Source: Roseofilum casamattae BLCC-M143
GTDB lineage: Bacteria; Cyanobacteriota; Cyanobacteriia; Cyanobacteriales; Desertifilaceae
Assembly (NCBI RefSeq): GCF_030068455.1
Contig: NZ_JAQOSQ010000011.1
Span: 1-64,000, forward strand
Length of the DNA stretch: 64,000 nucleotides
Direction: 5' to 3'
Program-made: the position numbers and the translations under genes
Part shown: positions 44,409 through 52,974 of the stretch, in pieces
Numbering within the stretch: the first letter of the stretch is position 1
Layout of the letters: every line of letters begins with the position of its first letter
The notes under the pieces: generated by a model
Database searches by the model: none
What the model was told of the DNA's origin: nothing
The model's input: only the letters and a program-made list of their open reading frames with translations

Positions 44409-46280
44409 ATGACTATATCGATCGCCAATCGTCCCAACTCTACCACCAGTTCTCTTCTGGCGATCGCAACGACTCCCCGCTCTGCACAACGCCTCTATCC
44501 CCTCACTCAATCTCTGGGCGCAACCCTCCTCGTTTCCCCATCGTGCCATCAGGCTCTATCTCCCGACTTAGCGGCATCCTGCCAAGTTTATTCAGACTCT
44601 TTAGCGCAAACCCTAGAATCATTATGGAACCAGCATCAAGGCTTTATCTTTGCTCTGGCCACTGGAGCTGTCGTGCGCTTAATTGCTCCCTTAGTGCAAG
44701 ATAAAACCAGAGATCCGGCGATCGTCGTGGTTGATGAAACCGGGAATTATGCCATTAGTCTCTGTGGCGGACATCGGGGTGGTGCGGATAGCCTGACGCG
44801 CTTAGTCGCCGCCCAACTGGGAGCCACGCCTATCGTCACCGGTGCGAGTAACGGATTGGATTTGCCCGCGATCGATACATTGGGCGAACCCTTTGGTTGG
44901 CGGCGTGGAACGGGCGACTGGACGGCAGTGAGTGCGGCGATCGCCAAACAGCAACCGATACAAGTTCTGCAAACCACCGGCTCTCCTTTGTGGCAATCTC
45001 ATCTTCCTACCGACCATCCGTTTATCTTCAATGAGGATAACATCGCTTCTCCTCGCGCCAGAGTTATTGTCGGTTCGTCTAACTATCTTGCGAAAGACAA
45101 CCTTCCGCAAGTCCACTGGCATCCCCGAGTTCTGTGGGTAGGGATGGGGTGCGAGCGCAACACCGATCCAGAGGCGATCGCCCGAGCATTAGAGCGTACC
45201 TTAGAGACGTATAATTTAGTCAAAGAGGCTGTAGCTGCGATCGCAACTCTCGACCTGAAAGCCGACGAACCCGGTTTACTCGCTCTCTGCACGGAAAACA
45301 ACTGGCCCCTCGTTACCTATTCTTCTGAGGTACTGCAACAAGTCCGAGTCCCAAACCCGTCAACCGTCGTCGCCGAAAGTGTGGGGACTCCCAGCGTTGC
45401 CGAAGCAGCCGCACTGAAAGCCACCGGAATGACCGAACTATTGGCAACCAAACAAGTCCATCGGTTCCCCGACTTATCCGGAGCCGTTACCGTAGCGATC
45501 GCCCAATATCCCACCGAATATACCGCCAAAACCGGTCAACTCTTCCTTGTCGGCATGGGACCCGGAGAGCTGCAACAAATGACTCCAGCGGCCCAGTCAG
45601 CCGTCGTCCAAGCCGATGCCGTGTTGGGGTATCAGTTGTACTTGGATCTGATTGCACCCTTGCGCCGTCCCGGTCAAATTATTGAAGCCTTTCCCATCAC
45701 CCAAGAACGCCAGCGGGCCCTGCGCGCCATAGAATTAGCCCAAGGGGGATTAACCGTCGCCATGGTTTCTTCCGGAGACTGCGGCATTTATGGCATGGCA
45801 GGATTAGTCTTAGAAGAACTCGACCTTCAAGGTTGGGATGGTTTCGTGCCGCAAGTGCAAGTCTTTCCGGGAATAACGGCATTGCAAGCTGCGGCGTCGC
45901 GAGTGGGAGCGCCGTTGATGCACGACTTTTGCGCCATTAGTCTCAGCGACTTATTAACGCCTTGGCCGGTTATCGAACGGCGCTTAACCGCTGCAGCGCA
46001 AGGAGACTTTATTACGGCACTTTATAATCCTAAGTCCGAGAAACGTACTGAAGCTATTGTGCGATCGCAACACATTTTCTTGCAACACCGCCACCGGCAA
46101 ACCCCCGTTGCTCTCGTCCGTTGCGCCTATCGCGAGAACGAGCAAGTTACCCTCACCACCCTGGAAGAGTTCGCCCAATGTCCCATCGACATGCTCACTA
46201 CTGTCCTCATTGGAAACCAAACCACCCGACGCTCGGGCCCTTGGATAATGACCCCGAGAGGCTATAACACCAAGCTCTAG
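44409..46280 (+). CDS. cbiG-cobJ: Fused CbiG-CobJ: cobalt-precorrin-5A hydrolase and precorrin-3B C17-methyltransferase
   Basis: Bifunctional cobalamin-pathway protein (about 623 residues). Residues to about 180 are the CbiG N and middle domains (FALATGAVVRLIAPLVQDKT, ISLCGGHRGGADSLTRLVAA). About 230-345 is CbiG C-terminal (LWVGMGCERNTDPEAIARAL). From about 375 is a tetrapyrrole methyltransferase (FLVGMGPGELQQMTPAAQSA, VVSSGDCGIYGMAG-like VAMVSSGDCGIYGMAGL, ITALYNPKSEKR), the CobJ/CbiH ring-contraction enzyme. The fusion is common in cyanobacteria. In-frame starts upstream exist at TTG 44349 and ATG 44370; the ATG at 44409 was chosen as closest to the conserved region. Confidence 0.93.
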   Translation: MTISIANRPNSTTSSLLAIATTPRSAQRLYPLTQSLGATLLVSPSCHQALSPDLAASCQVYSDSLAQTLESLWNQHQGFIFALATGAVVRLIAPLVQDKTRDPAIVVVDETGNYAISLCGGHRGGADSLTRLVAAQLGATPIVTGASNGLDLPAIDTLGEPFGWRRGTGDWTAVSAAIAKQQPIQVLQTTGSPLWQSHLPTDHPFIFNEDNIASPRARVIVGSSNYLAKDNLPQVHWHPRVLWVGMGCERNTDPEAIARALERTLETYNLVKEAVAAIATLDLKADEPGLLALCTENNWPLVTYSSEVLQQVRVPNPSTVVAESVGTPSVAEAAALKATGMTELLATKQVHRFPDLSGAVTVAIAQYPTEYTAKTGQLFLVGMGPGELQQMTPAAQSAVVQADAVLGYQLYLDLIAPLRRPGQIIEAFPITQERQRALRAIELAQGGLTVAMVSSGDCGIYGMAGLVLEELDLQGWDGFVPQVQVFPGITALQAAASRVGAPLMHDFCAISLSDLLTPWPVIERRLTAAAQGDFITALYNPKSEKRTEAIVRSQHIFLQHRHRQTPVALVRCAYRENEQVTLTTLEEFAQCPIDMLTTVLIGNQTTRRSGPWIMTPRGYNTKL

Positions 46281-46621
46281 GCGATCTGGGTTTTGGTGAC
46301 GTTGGGGGAGGTCGTGGGGGCGATCGCCAACCAATTATGTCACATTAATCCTGTCCCGATCTCCAATACCGTCTTGACAGATATTTCACTTTTAACGAAA
46401 ATATTATGAAATCTCTTGGAAACTAAAATTTCCCCTAGAATCTATCTGTAAAGTAACCCTTGAGAAGCCAAAGTAGTGCTGTTGGCTTCTCAAGATTAGA
46501 GAAGAAGTCACAAGCCGTTCTCAATTCCGGCTTGGAACAAAGCTTGCTCGCCATAAACTTTACCTTGTCTTTATAAATCGAGTCTTATAGTCGATCTCAT
46601 ACCAGTTTGGAGGAAAAGATT
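46281..46621. other. Leader region of the kinase island
   Basis: These 341 bases hold no gene. A TTGACA (46374-46379) with GAAAAT 17 bases on is a weak promoter candidate. A perfect 13-bp inverted repeat lies at 46459-46494, and a weaker inverted pair AGCCG/CGGCT near 46513-46533. GGAGG at 46609-46613 is the ribosome site of the first kinase. Confidence 0.45.
46459..46494. repeat. Perfect 13-bp inverted repeat upstream of the kinase operon
   Basis: CTTGAGAAGCCAA (46459-46471) and TTGGCTTCTCAAG (46482-46494) form a perfect stem with a 10-base loop. Neither strand has a T run after it, so a simple terminator is unlikely. It sits about 130 bases before the kinase start, where a regulatory hairpin or operator would be expected. 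Confidence 0.75.
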
Positions 46622-47545
46622 ATGTTTAGGGAATTGCAACCCGGTGAATTGCTTGACAATCGTTATAAAATTATCGAGCGCTTGGGTGGCGGTTCTTTTG
46701 GTCAGACTTATTTAGCCGAAGATACAAGAAGGTTTGATTTGAAATGTGTAATTAAGCAACTGAATCCTTCATTTACAAAACCCAGCCAATTGGATAAAGC
46801 TAGAGAATTGTTTAAACGGGAAGCCCAGGCGCTCCATGAGTTAGGGCAGCACTCTCAGATTCCAGAACTCTTTGAGTATTCCCAGAAAGATTTTTATCTC
46901 GTCCAAGAATTAATTTTGGGTAACGAACTCTCCGGGGAAACGGAAAAACAATGGAGCGAACCAGAAGTTATTGATTTTCTCCAAGATGTTTTGAAAACTT
47001 TGTCTGTTGTTCATAAAAATGATACAATTCATCGCGATCTCAAGCCGGAAAATCTAATGAGGCGTGATGACGACTGTAAGATCGTATTAATTGATTTTGG
47101 TACGGTTACAGCAGCTAGTGCCCAAAGTTTTGATGAAGAAGGTATTGTCGTTAAAGACTATACTATGGCTGCGGGAACCCCAGAATATATGGCAGCAGAG
47201 CATACCATGGGAAAGCCGGGAAGCAGCAGCGATATTTATTCAGTGGGGTTGATTGCCATTCAATTTTTGACGGGGCAACGACCGGGAGAATTAAAGCGAG
47301 ATGAAACCTTGGAATTTATCTGGCAAGACAAAGTCAACATTAATCGAAAGTTTGCGAGAATTTTGACTAACATGGTAAAGTACGACTTCCGAGATCGCTA
47401 TCAGACGGTAAGAGAAGTTTTAGACGATTTATACAGATATTTGAATCCCGATTCTGCGGAAATAATTTCCTCACAATCTGAATTGAAAAAGCAATCGCAC
47501 TTTTCTCGGTGGAAAAAGCTTTTAAACCGGAGAAAACAGAACTAA
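46622..47545 (+). CDS. Ser/Thr protein kinase (Pkn2/Hanks type), stand-alone
   Basis: A 307-residue cytoplasmic kinase. Glycine loop GGGSFGQTYLAED, VIKQ lysine, catalytic loop IHRDLKPENLM, metal motif IDFGTV and GTPEYMAAE (APE-like) are all intact, so it should be active. It ends soon after the C-lobe with no membrane segment. GGAGG eight bases upstream fixes the ATG at 46622; a longer frame starts at a TTG. First gene of a three-gene plus-strand operon; it is paralogous to the kinase half of the fused protein at 50508 (shared ELFxREAQAL, SQIPEL, YDFxDRYQTV). Confidence 0.92.
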   Translation: MFRELQPGELLDNRYKIIERLGGGSFGQTYLAEDTRRFDLKCVIKQLNPSFTKPSQLDKARELFKREAQALHELGQHSQIPELFEYSQKDFYLVQELILGNELSGETEKQWSEPEVIDFLQDVLKTLSVVHKNDTIHRDLKPENLMRRDDDCKIVLIDFGTVTAASAQSFDEEGIVVKDYTMAAGTPEYMAAEHTMGKPGSSSDIYSVGLIAIQFLTGQRPGELKRDETLEFIWQDKVNINRKFARILTNMVKYDFRDRYQTVREVLDDLYRYLNPDSAEIISSQSELKKQSHFSRWKKLLNRRKQN

Positions 47546-47589
47546 TTGAGTTGGATTACAAAACAATTTATTTGCTTAGAGGAAATTAA

Positions 47590-48561
47590 ATGACACGGAT
47601 CTTGCTCCAAGAGGATATATTAATCGAAAGCTTTAAGCGATGTGTTTTGTCAGAACCTGAAGAGGAAGATCTATTTGTATACAATTTTGAAAAGTTAATC
47701 GATTTATTAGACGATCGTGAAATTGATGGTTATATCACTTGGCTTCCTGTTACAGATTTTTCTAAAAACGATCTGTTGAATTTGGGAAACCAAGAAATGT
47801 TGGAATACTTGGCAATTATCAAGCAAGAGATAAACTTAAATATTATTTGGGAAGACAACCAAATTTATCAATTGGCAGTCAATTTAGTTCGAGAACAGTT
47901 TCCCAAAGATTTTAGAGTGGCTCTCAGCATAGCCTGTGCGATCGCAAATGAGATAGACTTTATTATTACCGAAAAAAATCGAGATATCTATGAAGAAATT
48001 ATACGCGGATCGAAATTGAAAAGCAAAATACCAAATTATTTACGAGTTTGTTCGATTGCAGAGTTTATTCTAGAAAGAGAAAAATATGAAAAACTAACAA
48101 ATTTATTAAGTCAACAAAATTGGCAAGCCGCTAATTCTGAAACTTGTCAACTAATATTAAAAGCTGTTGATAAATTAGGGCAGTCTAAACTCAAGGGCAA
48201 TGATATTGAGAATATTCCTTGTCTGGATTTAAATATTATCGATCGACTTTGGAAAGAATATTCTCAAGAACGTTTTGGATTCACTATTCAAGCAACAATA
48301 TGGAATGAAGTAACAGAGAATTATGGAATGTTTTGCGAGCAGATAGGTTGGAGCGATCGCGAGCAAGACGTGCTAAATAATTATCTCGATATTGAAGACC
48401 CAAAGCAAGTTCCACCGGGATACCTTCCGTCATTGATTACTTCTTTAGACTTAGAGAATCCCAGGATAAAGCATTACATTTGTCAATTGGCTTATGAATC
48501 TCTATTCCAGCAGCTAAAAACATGTACCGAAAACAAACATCCATCATCAGGAGATAATTAA
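47590..48561 (+). CDS. PIN-like domain plus GUN4 domain protein
   Basis: A 323-residue soluble protein. Residues 1-135 look like a PIN-type nuclease fold: ILLQEDILIESFKRCVL, YITWLPVTDFS and a final IACAIANEIDFIITEKN with an acidic residue at the expected place, although the usual full set of four acids is not obvious. Residues about 168-300 are a GUN4 domain: LLSQQNWQAANSETCQLIL, IPCLDLNIIDRLWKEYSQER followed by FGF, and PPGYLPSL. GUN4 binds porphyrins and bilins in chlorophyll synthesis, but the domain recurs in cyanobacterial signalling proteins. It lies 44 bp after the kinase and 1 bp before the sensor gene. Confidence 0.8.
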   Translation: MTRILLQEDILIESFKRCVLSEPEEEDLFVYNFEKLIDLLDDREIDGYITWLPVTDFSKNDLLNLGNQEMLEYLAIIKQEINLNIIWEDNQIYQLAVNLVREQFPKDFRVALSIACAIANEIDFIITEKNRDIYEEIIRGSKLKSKIPNYLRVCSIAEFILEREKYEKLTNLLSQQNWQAANSETCQLILKAVDKLGQSKLKGNDIENIPCLDLNIIDRLWKEYSQERFGFTIQATIWNEVTENYGMFCEQIGWSDREQDVLNNYLDIEDPKQVPPGYLPSLITSLDLENPRIKHYICQLAYESLFQQLKTCTENKHPSSGDN

Positions 48562-48562
48562 T

Positions 48563-50377
48563 ATGGAAAGTAAAAATGAAATTACTAAGCTGATTTATAA
48601 ATATGATGGTAATGTTAACTCTAGTGTCTATAAAATGACATTAGAAAAACTACGGCAAAGACTTAATTTTTCTCTCGAAGAATATTCATCCATTGAATCC
48701 ATTCAACAAGAAAAATACCAGAAAGGACAACTAGATCATCAAAAATATGAAAAAATTTTCTTAGAGAAGTATAAAGAGCAAAATCCTATCCCAGTAAAAA
48801 CTCGCCAAGAATTGAGAGATGTTCAAAAATATCTCGACCTTACTGATGAAGATATTGAATTGATTGAAAATAAGGTTGTGAATCGCGAGCGATCGCGCCC
48901 GACAAAAGTAAGCAGCAAACAAAAAAATATCCCGATTAAAAAAATTAGCTTGGCTGCCATATTGTTGTTTTTAATTGGGGTTTTTATAGTACAGTTTTCA
49001 AATTCAAAAAAACAATATAATCTATGTTCTGAGGTGAAAAGTTATCAATCTAATCCTCAAGGAGACAGAAGAAGTATAGGCTCAAAATTCTTTATACAAG
49101 AAAATGATAATGAATCTAAAGAAAACATTGAACAATTGTTTAAAGATTGCGATTTTCAATTCGCTCAAAAGGAATTGGAAAGTATTCTGAGCAAAACGCC
49201 AAACGATCCGGAAGCTCTAATTTACTTAAATAATGCAAACGTTGCCGACCAGCCAAATGTCAAAATTGTTACTAGTGTGCCAATTGAGAGTAATCCCGAT
49301 GCAGCGCAAGAAATTTTACGGGGAGTGGCTCAAGCTCAAAAAGAGGTCAATGAGAGCAATGGTATTAATGGGACAAAGTTAGTGGTGGAAATTGCCAGCG
49401 ATGATAGTGATGCTGACATAGTCAAAGATTTAGCACCTGCATTTGTCAAGGATCGAAATATTTTAGCGGTTGTCGGCCATCGTACCAGTGGTGCTTCTCT
49501 TGCAGGTGCTCCAATTTATGAAGAAGAGAAGTTAGTCGCCATCTCGCCAACCAGTACTTCTCCAAAGTTGTCTGAGTATACAAACTATGTATTGCGGACA
49601 GTTCCCAGTGACTCTCAGGAAGCCGACAAACTTAGAGAGTTAATCTATGAGAAGGGGGAATTTAAGAATGTAGCAATTTGTGTCTCCAATTCTTCTGCCT
49701 ACTCTACAGGATTTAAGGATGCATTTGAGGCAGCATTAAAACAACAAGATGAGGATTTATATCGTAATTTAATATCCCATGATTGTAATCTAGATGAGGT
49801 TTGGGGTTCAGATGACAACTCTAAATCACCAGAAGAGCGACTAGAAACAGCTAGAGAGTTGCTAGAAAAGATGAAAGAAGATGAAGATGAAGTCGAAGCC
49901 TTGTTACTGGTTCCCAGTGGAAAAACTCATGATGCTGCATTAGTAATAGCAGAAGCCAATCAAGGTCGTTTGCCTCTGTTTGCAGCAAGCACTTTATATC
50001 AATGGAATACCCTAGATAAGGGAGGAAAAAATGTGGAAGGTATGATATTAGCCACTCCTTGGCATCCTGACAGCAACCGAGATAGTGATTTTGCTGACAA
50101 TGCAGGACAGTTGTGGGGAGCAGAGGTTACAGCTTGGCGAACAGCATCAGCTTATGATGCTACCTGGGCAATTATAGATGCTTTGAAAGACTTACCTACC
50201 TCTACTCCACCGACTCGCGAAGCGCTACAAGAAACTTTGTTCAGCGAACGATTTTCAACGAAAGGTGCGTCCTATCCATTTGCCTTTAATAAAAATGGAG
50301 ATACTAGCGGAGATATCTATTTTGTGAAAATTGTTAAAGGAGACAATGATAAGTATCGTTTTCAGTTTATCCCGTAA
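48563..50377 (+). CDS. Membrane-anchored periplasmic-binding-like sensor with cytoplasmic helical domain
   Basis: A 604-residue protein. The cytoplasmic N terminus (1-125) holds two copies of a helical motif, MTLEKLRQRLNFSLEEYSSI and RQELRDVQKYLDLTDEDIEL, known from cyanobacterial effector-type proteins. Residues 128-145 are one membrane helix. A short conserved linker (GDRRSIGSKFF), a TPR-like segment (FAQKELESILSKTPNDPEAL) and, from about 235, a type 1 periplasmic binding domain (VVGHRTSGASLAGAPIYEEE) follow. The latter resembles branched-chain amino-acid receptors. It starts 1 bp after the GUN4 gene, so coupling is likely. It has no kinase; its paralogue at 50508 does. Confidence 0.85.
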   Translation: MESKNEITKLIYKYDGNVNSSVYKMTLEKLRQRLNFSLEEYSSIESIQQEKYQKGQLDHQKYEKIFLEKYKEQNPIPVKTRQELRDVQKYLDLTDEDIELIENKVVNRERSRPTKVSSKQKNIPIKKISLAAILLFLIGVFIVQFSNSKKQYNLCSEVKSYQSNPQGDRRSIGSKFFIQENDNESKENIEQLFKDCDFQFAQKELESILSKTPNDPEALIYLNNANVADQPNVKIVTSVPIESNPDAAQEILRGVAQAQKEVNESNGINGTKLVVEIASDDSDADIVKDLAPAFVKDRNILAVVGHRTSGASLAGAPIYEEEKLVAISPTSTSPKLSEYTNYVLRTVPSDSQEADKLRELIYEKGEFKNVAICVSNSSAYSTGFKDAFEAALKQQDEDLYRNLISHDCNLDEVWGSDDNSKSPEERLETARELLEKMKEDEDEVEALLLVPSGKTHDAALVIAEANQGRLPLFAASTLYQWNTLDKGGKNVEGMILATPWHPDSNRDSDFADNAGQLWGAEVTAWRTASAYDATWAIIDALKDLPTSTPPTREALQETLFSERFSTKGASYPFAFNKNGDTSGDIYFVKIVKGDNDKYRFQFIP

Positions 50378-50507
50378 AAAATGACAATAAATGGTTTGGG
50401 TAATTTAGAGTTTTTTTACTTCAGATCGGAATATAATGGAGTTTTAGCGAACATGAAGTTTTATTACTCGGTTTGGTCTGTTCTTACATATAGACTTTGA
50501 GGAAAGC

Positions 50508-52889
50508 ATGATGGCTGAAGAATGGCATCCCGATGAATTAATTGACAATCGCTATCGGATTATTAAGCGTTTGGGTGGAGGCTCTTTTGGTCAAACTTAT
50601 TTAGCCGTAGATGAAAGAAAGTTTAATCATTCTTGTGTCATTAAACGGTTGCAACCTTTATTTACACAACTTCCTAGCTTAGATAAGGCAAGAGAATTAT
50701 TTGAACGCGAGGCACAAGCTCTCGATAAATTAGGAAAATATTCCCAGATCCCCGAATTATATGCCTATTCTTGGGAAAAATTCTATTTAGTTCAAGAGCT
50801 AATTGTAGGGAATGATCTCTCTCACGAAATAGAAAGAAGGTGGAACGAACAGAAAATTATTGAATTTTTGCAAGATGTTCTGACAACTTTGGATTTTGTT
50901 CATCGCCATCAGAATCTTCATTGTGACCTAAAACCCGAAAACTTAATGAGACGTAAAAATGACGGTAAAATCGTATTAATTGATTTTGGTACGGTAAAAG
51001 TAGGGAGTAATAAACATTTTGATAGAGAATGTGTGATTGTTGAAGATTATACAATAGTGGCAGGGACTCCCGGATACATGGCAGCAGAACATTATTATGG
51101 AAAGCCACGAAGTGGGAGTGACATATATTCATTGGGGATTAGCGCTATTCAATTTTTGACAGGTCAAAAGCCGAAAAAATTTAAGCGGGATAAAAATTTA
51201 GAAATTGTTTGGCAAGAGGAAGTAAATCTGGGGGAGGAACTTACCAAAATTCTGACAAAGATGGTGAGATACGATTTTAAAGATAGGTATCAAACAGTAA
51301 AAGAAGTTAGGCAAGACTTGCAAAGATATCTAGAAGAAAGTTGCGATCGCCCACAAGATGAGAACCTAATCATCTTGAAAAAGCAAAACGTGTTAGAACC
51401 AGGAAAATGGAAACCCACTAAAAACACCCAAAGCATAGAAAGAAAAAGGCAACTGATTGTGTTCGTTTCGATAGTATTTTTGGTAATTATGGGGATGTTA
51501 TTTTATTATCAAAGAGTTCGATGGGAATTCGAACTGTGTTCGGACATTAAAACCAATCGATCCAATAACCAAGGAAGCAGAAGAAGTATAGGAGAAAAGT
51601 TTTTCATGCAGAGGGAAATAAAAATCACAGAACATAAGGCAGAAGCTGCACAATTGTTCCAAAGTTGTAATTTTAAATTAGCCCAAAAATTGCTAGAAAT
51701 GTCTCTGCAAATTCAGCGAAATGATCCGGAAAATCTGATTTACTTAAATAATGCAAAAGTTGCTGACCGACCAAGTGTCAGAATTATTACTAGTGTGCCA
51801 ATTGAGACTAATCCTGATATAGCGAAAGAAATTTTACGGGGAGTTGCTCAAGTTCAAAAAGAAGTGAATGATAACTATGACATTAATGGAAAGAAGTTAG
51901 TCGTGGAAATTGCCAGCGATGATAGCGATCAGGATATTGTCAAAAATTTAGCACGTGAATTTGTCAACGATCCAAATATTTTAGCTGTTGTCGGCCATCA
52001 TACCAGTGGTGCTTCCCTTGCAGGTGCTCCAATTTATGAAGAAGGGAAGTTAGTCGCGATCTCACCAACTAGCAGTTCTCCACTGTTATCTGAGTATAAA
52101 CACTATATATTCCGAACAGCTTCTAGCGATTCTCAAGAAGCAAAGAAACTTAGAGAATTAATTTACGGCAACAGGATAGTCCAGAACTTAGCGATTTGTG
52201 TAGCCAATTCTTCTACCTACTCTAGAGGATTTAAGGATGTATTTGAGGCAGAAGTAAAACAACGAGATGAGACTTTATATCGTAAATTAAAATCCCATAA
52301 TTGTAATCTAGATGATGTCTGGGGCCTGGATGAACAACCTAAAACACAAGACGAACAACTCAAAACTGCTCGAGAATTGGTAGAAAAAATGGAAGAAGAT
52401 GGAGTACAAGCTTTGTTATTAGTTCCCAGTGGAAGAACCAATGACGCCGCATTGGCAATCGCAAAAGTCAATCAAGGTCATTTACCTTTGTTTGCCGCAA
52501 GCACTTTATATCAAGAGAATACCCTACATAAGGGAGGAAAAAATGTTGAAGGCATGATCTTAGCGACTCCTTGGTATCCTAATAGCAACCCAGATCGTGA
52601 TTTTGCTGACAATGCAAAAGAGTTGTGGGGAGCAGAGGTTGCATCTTGGCGAACTGCATCGGCTTATAATGCTACTTGGGCTATTATAGATGCTTTGAAA
52701 TCTTTACCTATTTCTACTCCACCAACTCGCGAAGCACTACAAGAAACTTTGTCCAGCGAGCGATTTTCATCTAGAGGAGCATCAGGGCCATTTGCTTTCG
52801 ATAAAAATGGAAACGTTTTAGGAGATATTTATCTGGTTGAAATTGTCAAAAGAGCCAATAATCAGCTTAATTTTAAATTAATTGAGTAA
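50508..52889 (+). CDS. Transmembrane receptor Ser/Thr kinase with periplasmic-binding domain
   Basis: A 793-residue fusion. Residues 13-275 are a Hanks kinase (GGGSFGQTYLAVDE, K46, catalytic loop LHCDLKPENLM, IDFGTV, GTPGYMAAE). The HRD motif is HCD: arginine is replaced by Cys140-1, hinting at altered activation-loop control. A membrane helix spans about 315-334. The extracytoplasmic part has the same GSRRSIGEKFF linker and periplasmic-binding domain as the protein at 48563 (VVGHHTSGASLAGAPIYEEG). This is an external-ligand receptor kinase, with ligand probably small and amino-acid-like. GAGGA precedes two adjacent ATGs. It follows the three-gene operon by 130 bp. Confidence 0.9.
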   Translation: MMAEEWHPDELIDNRYRIIKRLGGGSFGQTYLAVDERKFNHSCVIKRLQPLFTQLPSLDKARELFEREAQALDKLGKYSQIPELYAYSWEKFYLVQELIVGNDLSHEIERRWNEQKIIEFLQDVLTTLDFVHRHQNLHCDLKPENLMRRKNDGKIVLIDFGTVKVGSNKHFDRECVIVEDYTIVAGTPGYMAAEHYYGKPRSGSDIYSLGISAIQFLTGQKPKKFKRDKNLEIVWQEEVNLGEELTKILTKMVRYDFKDRYQTVKEVRQDLQRYLEESCDRPQDENLIILKKQNVLEPGKWKPTKNTQSIERKRQLIVFVSIVFLVIMGMLFYYQRVRWEFELCSDIKTNRSNNQGSRRSIGEKFFMQREIKITEHKAEAAQLFQSCNFKLAQKLLEMSLQIQRNDPENLIYLNNAKVADRPSVRIITSVPIETNPDIAKEILRGVAQVQKEVNDNYDINGKKLVVEIASDDSDQDIVKNLAREFVNDPNILAVVGHHTSGASLAGAPIYEEGKLVAISPTSSSPLLSEYKHYIFRTASSDSQEAKKLRELIYGNRIVQNLAICVANSSTYSRGFKDVFEAEVKQRDETLYRKLKSHNCNLDDVWGLDEQPKTQDEQLKTARELVEKMEEDGVQALLLVPSGRTNDAALAIAKVNQGHLPLFAASTLYQENTLHKGGKNVEGMILATPWYPNSNPDRDFADNAKELWGAEVASWRTASAYNATWAIIDALKSLPISTPPTREALQETLSSERFSSRGASGPFAFDKNGNVLGDIYLVEIVKRANNQLNFKLIE

Positions 52890-52974
52890 CAGAATAATAA
52901 TGAATAACTTAAGAAATTTAGAGATTTGCAAGTTTAGGAATGAGAGACATGTTTTAGAATGCAATCCGATCGCA

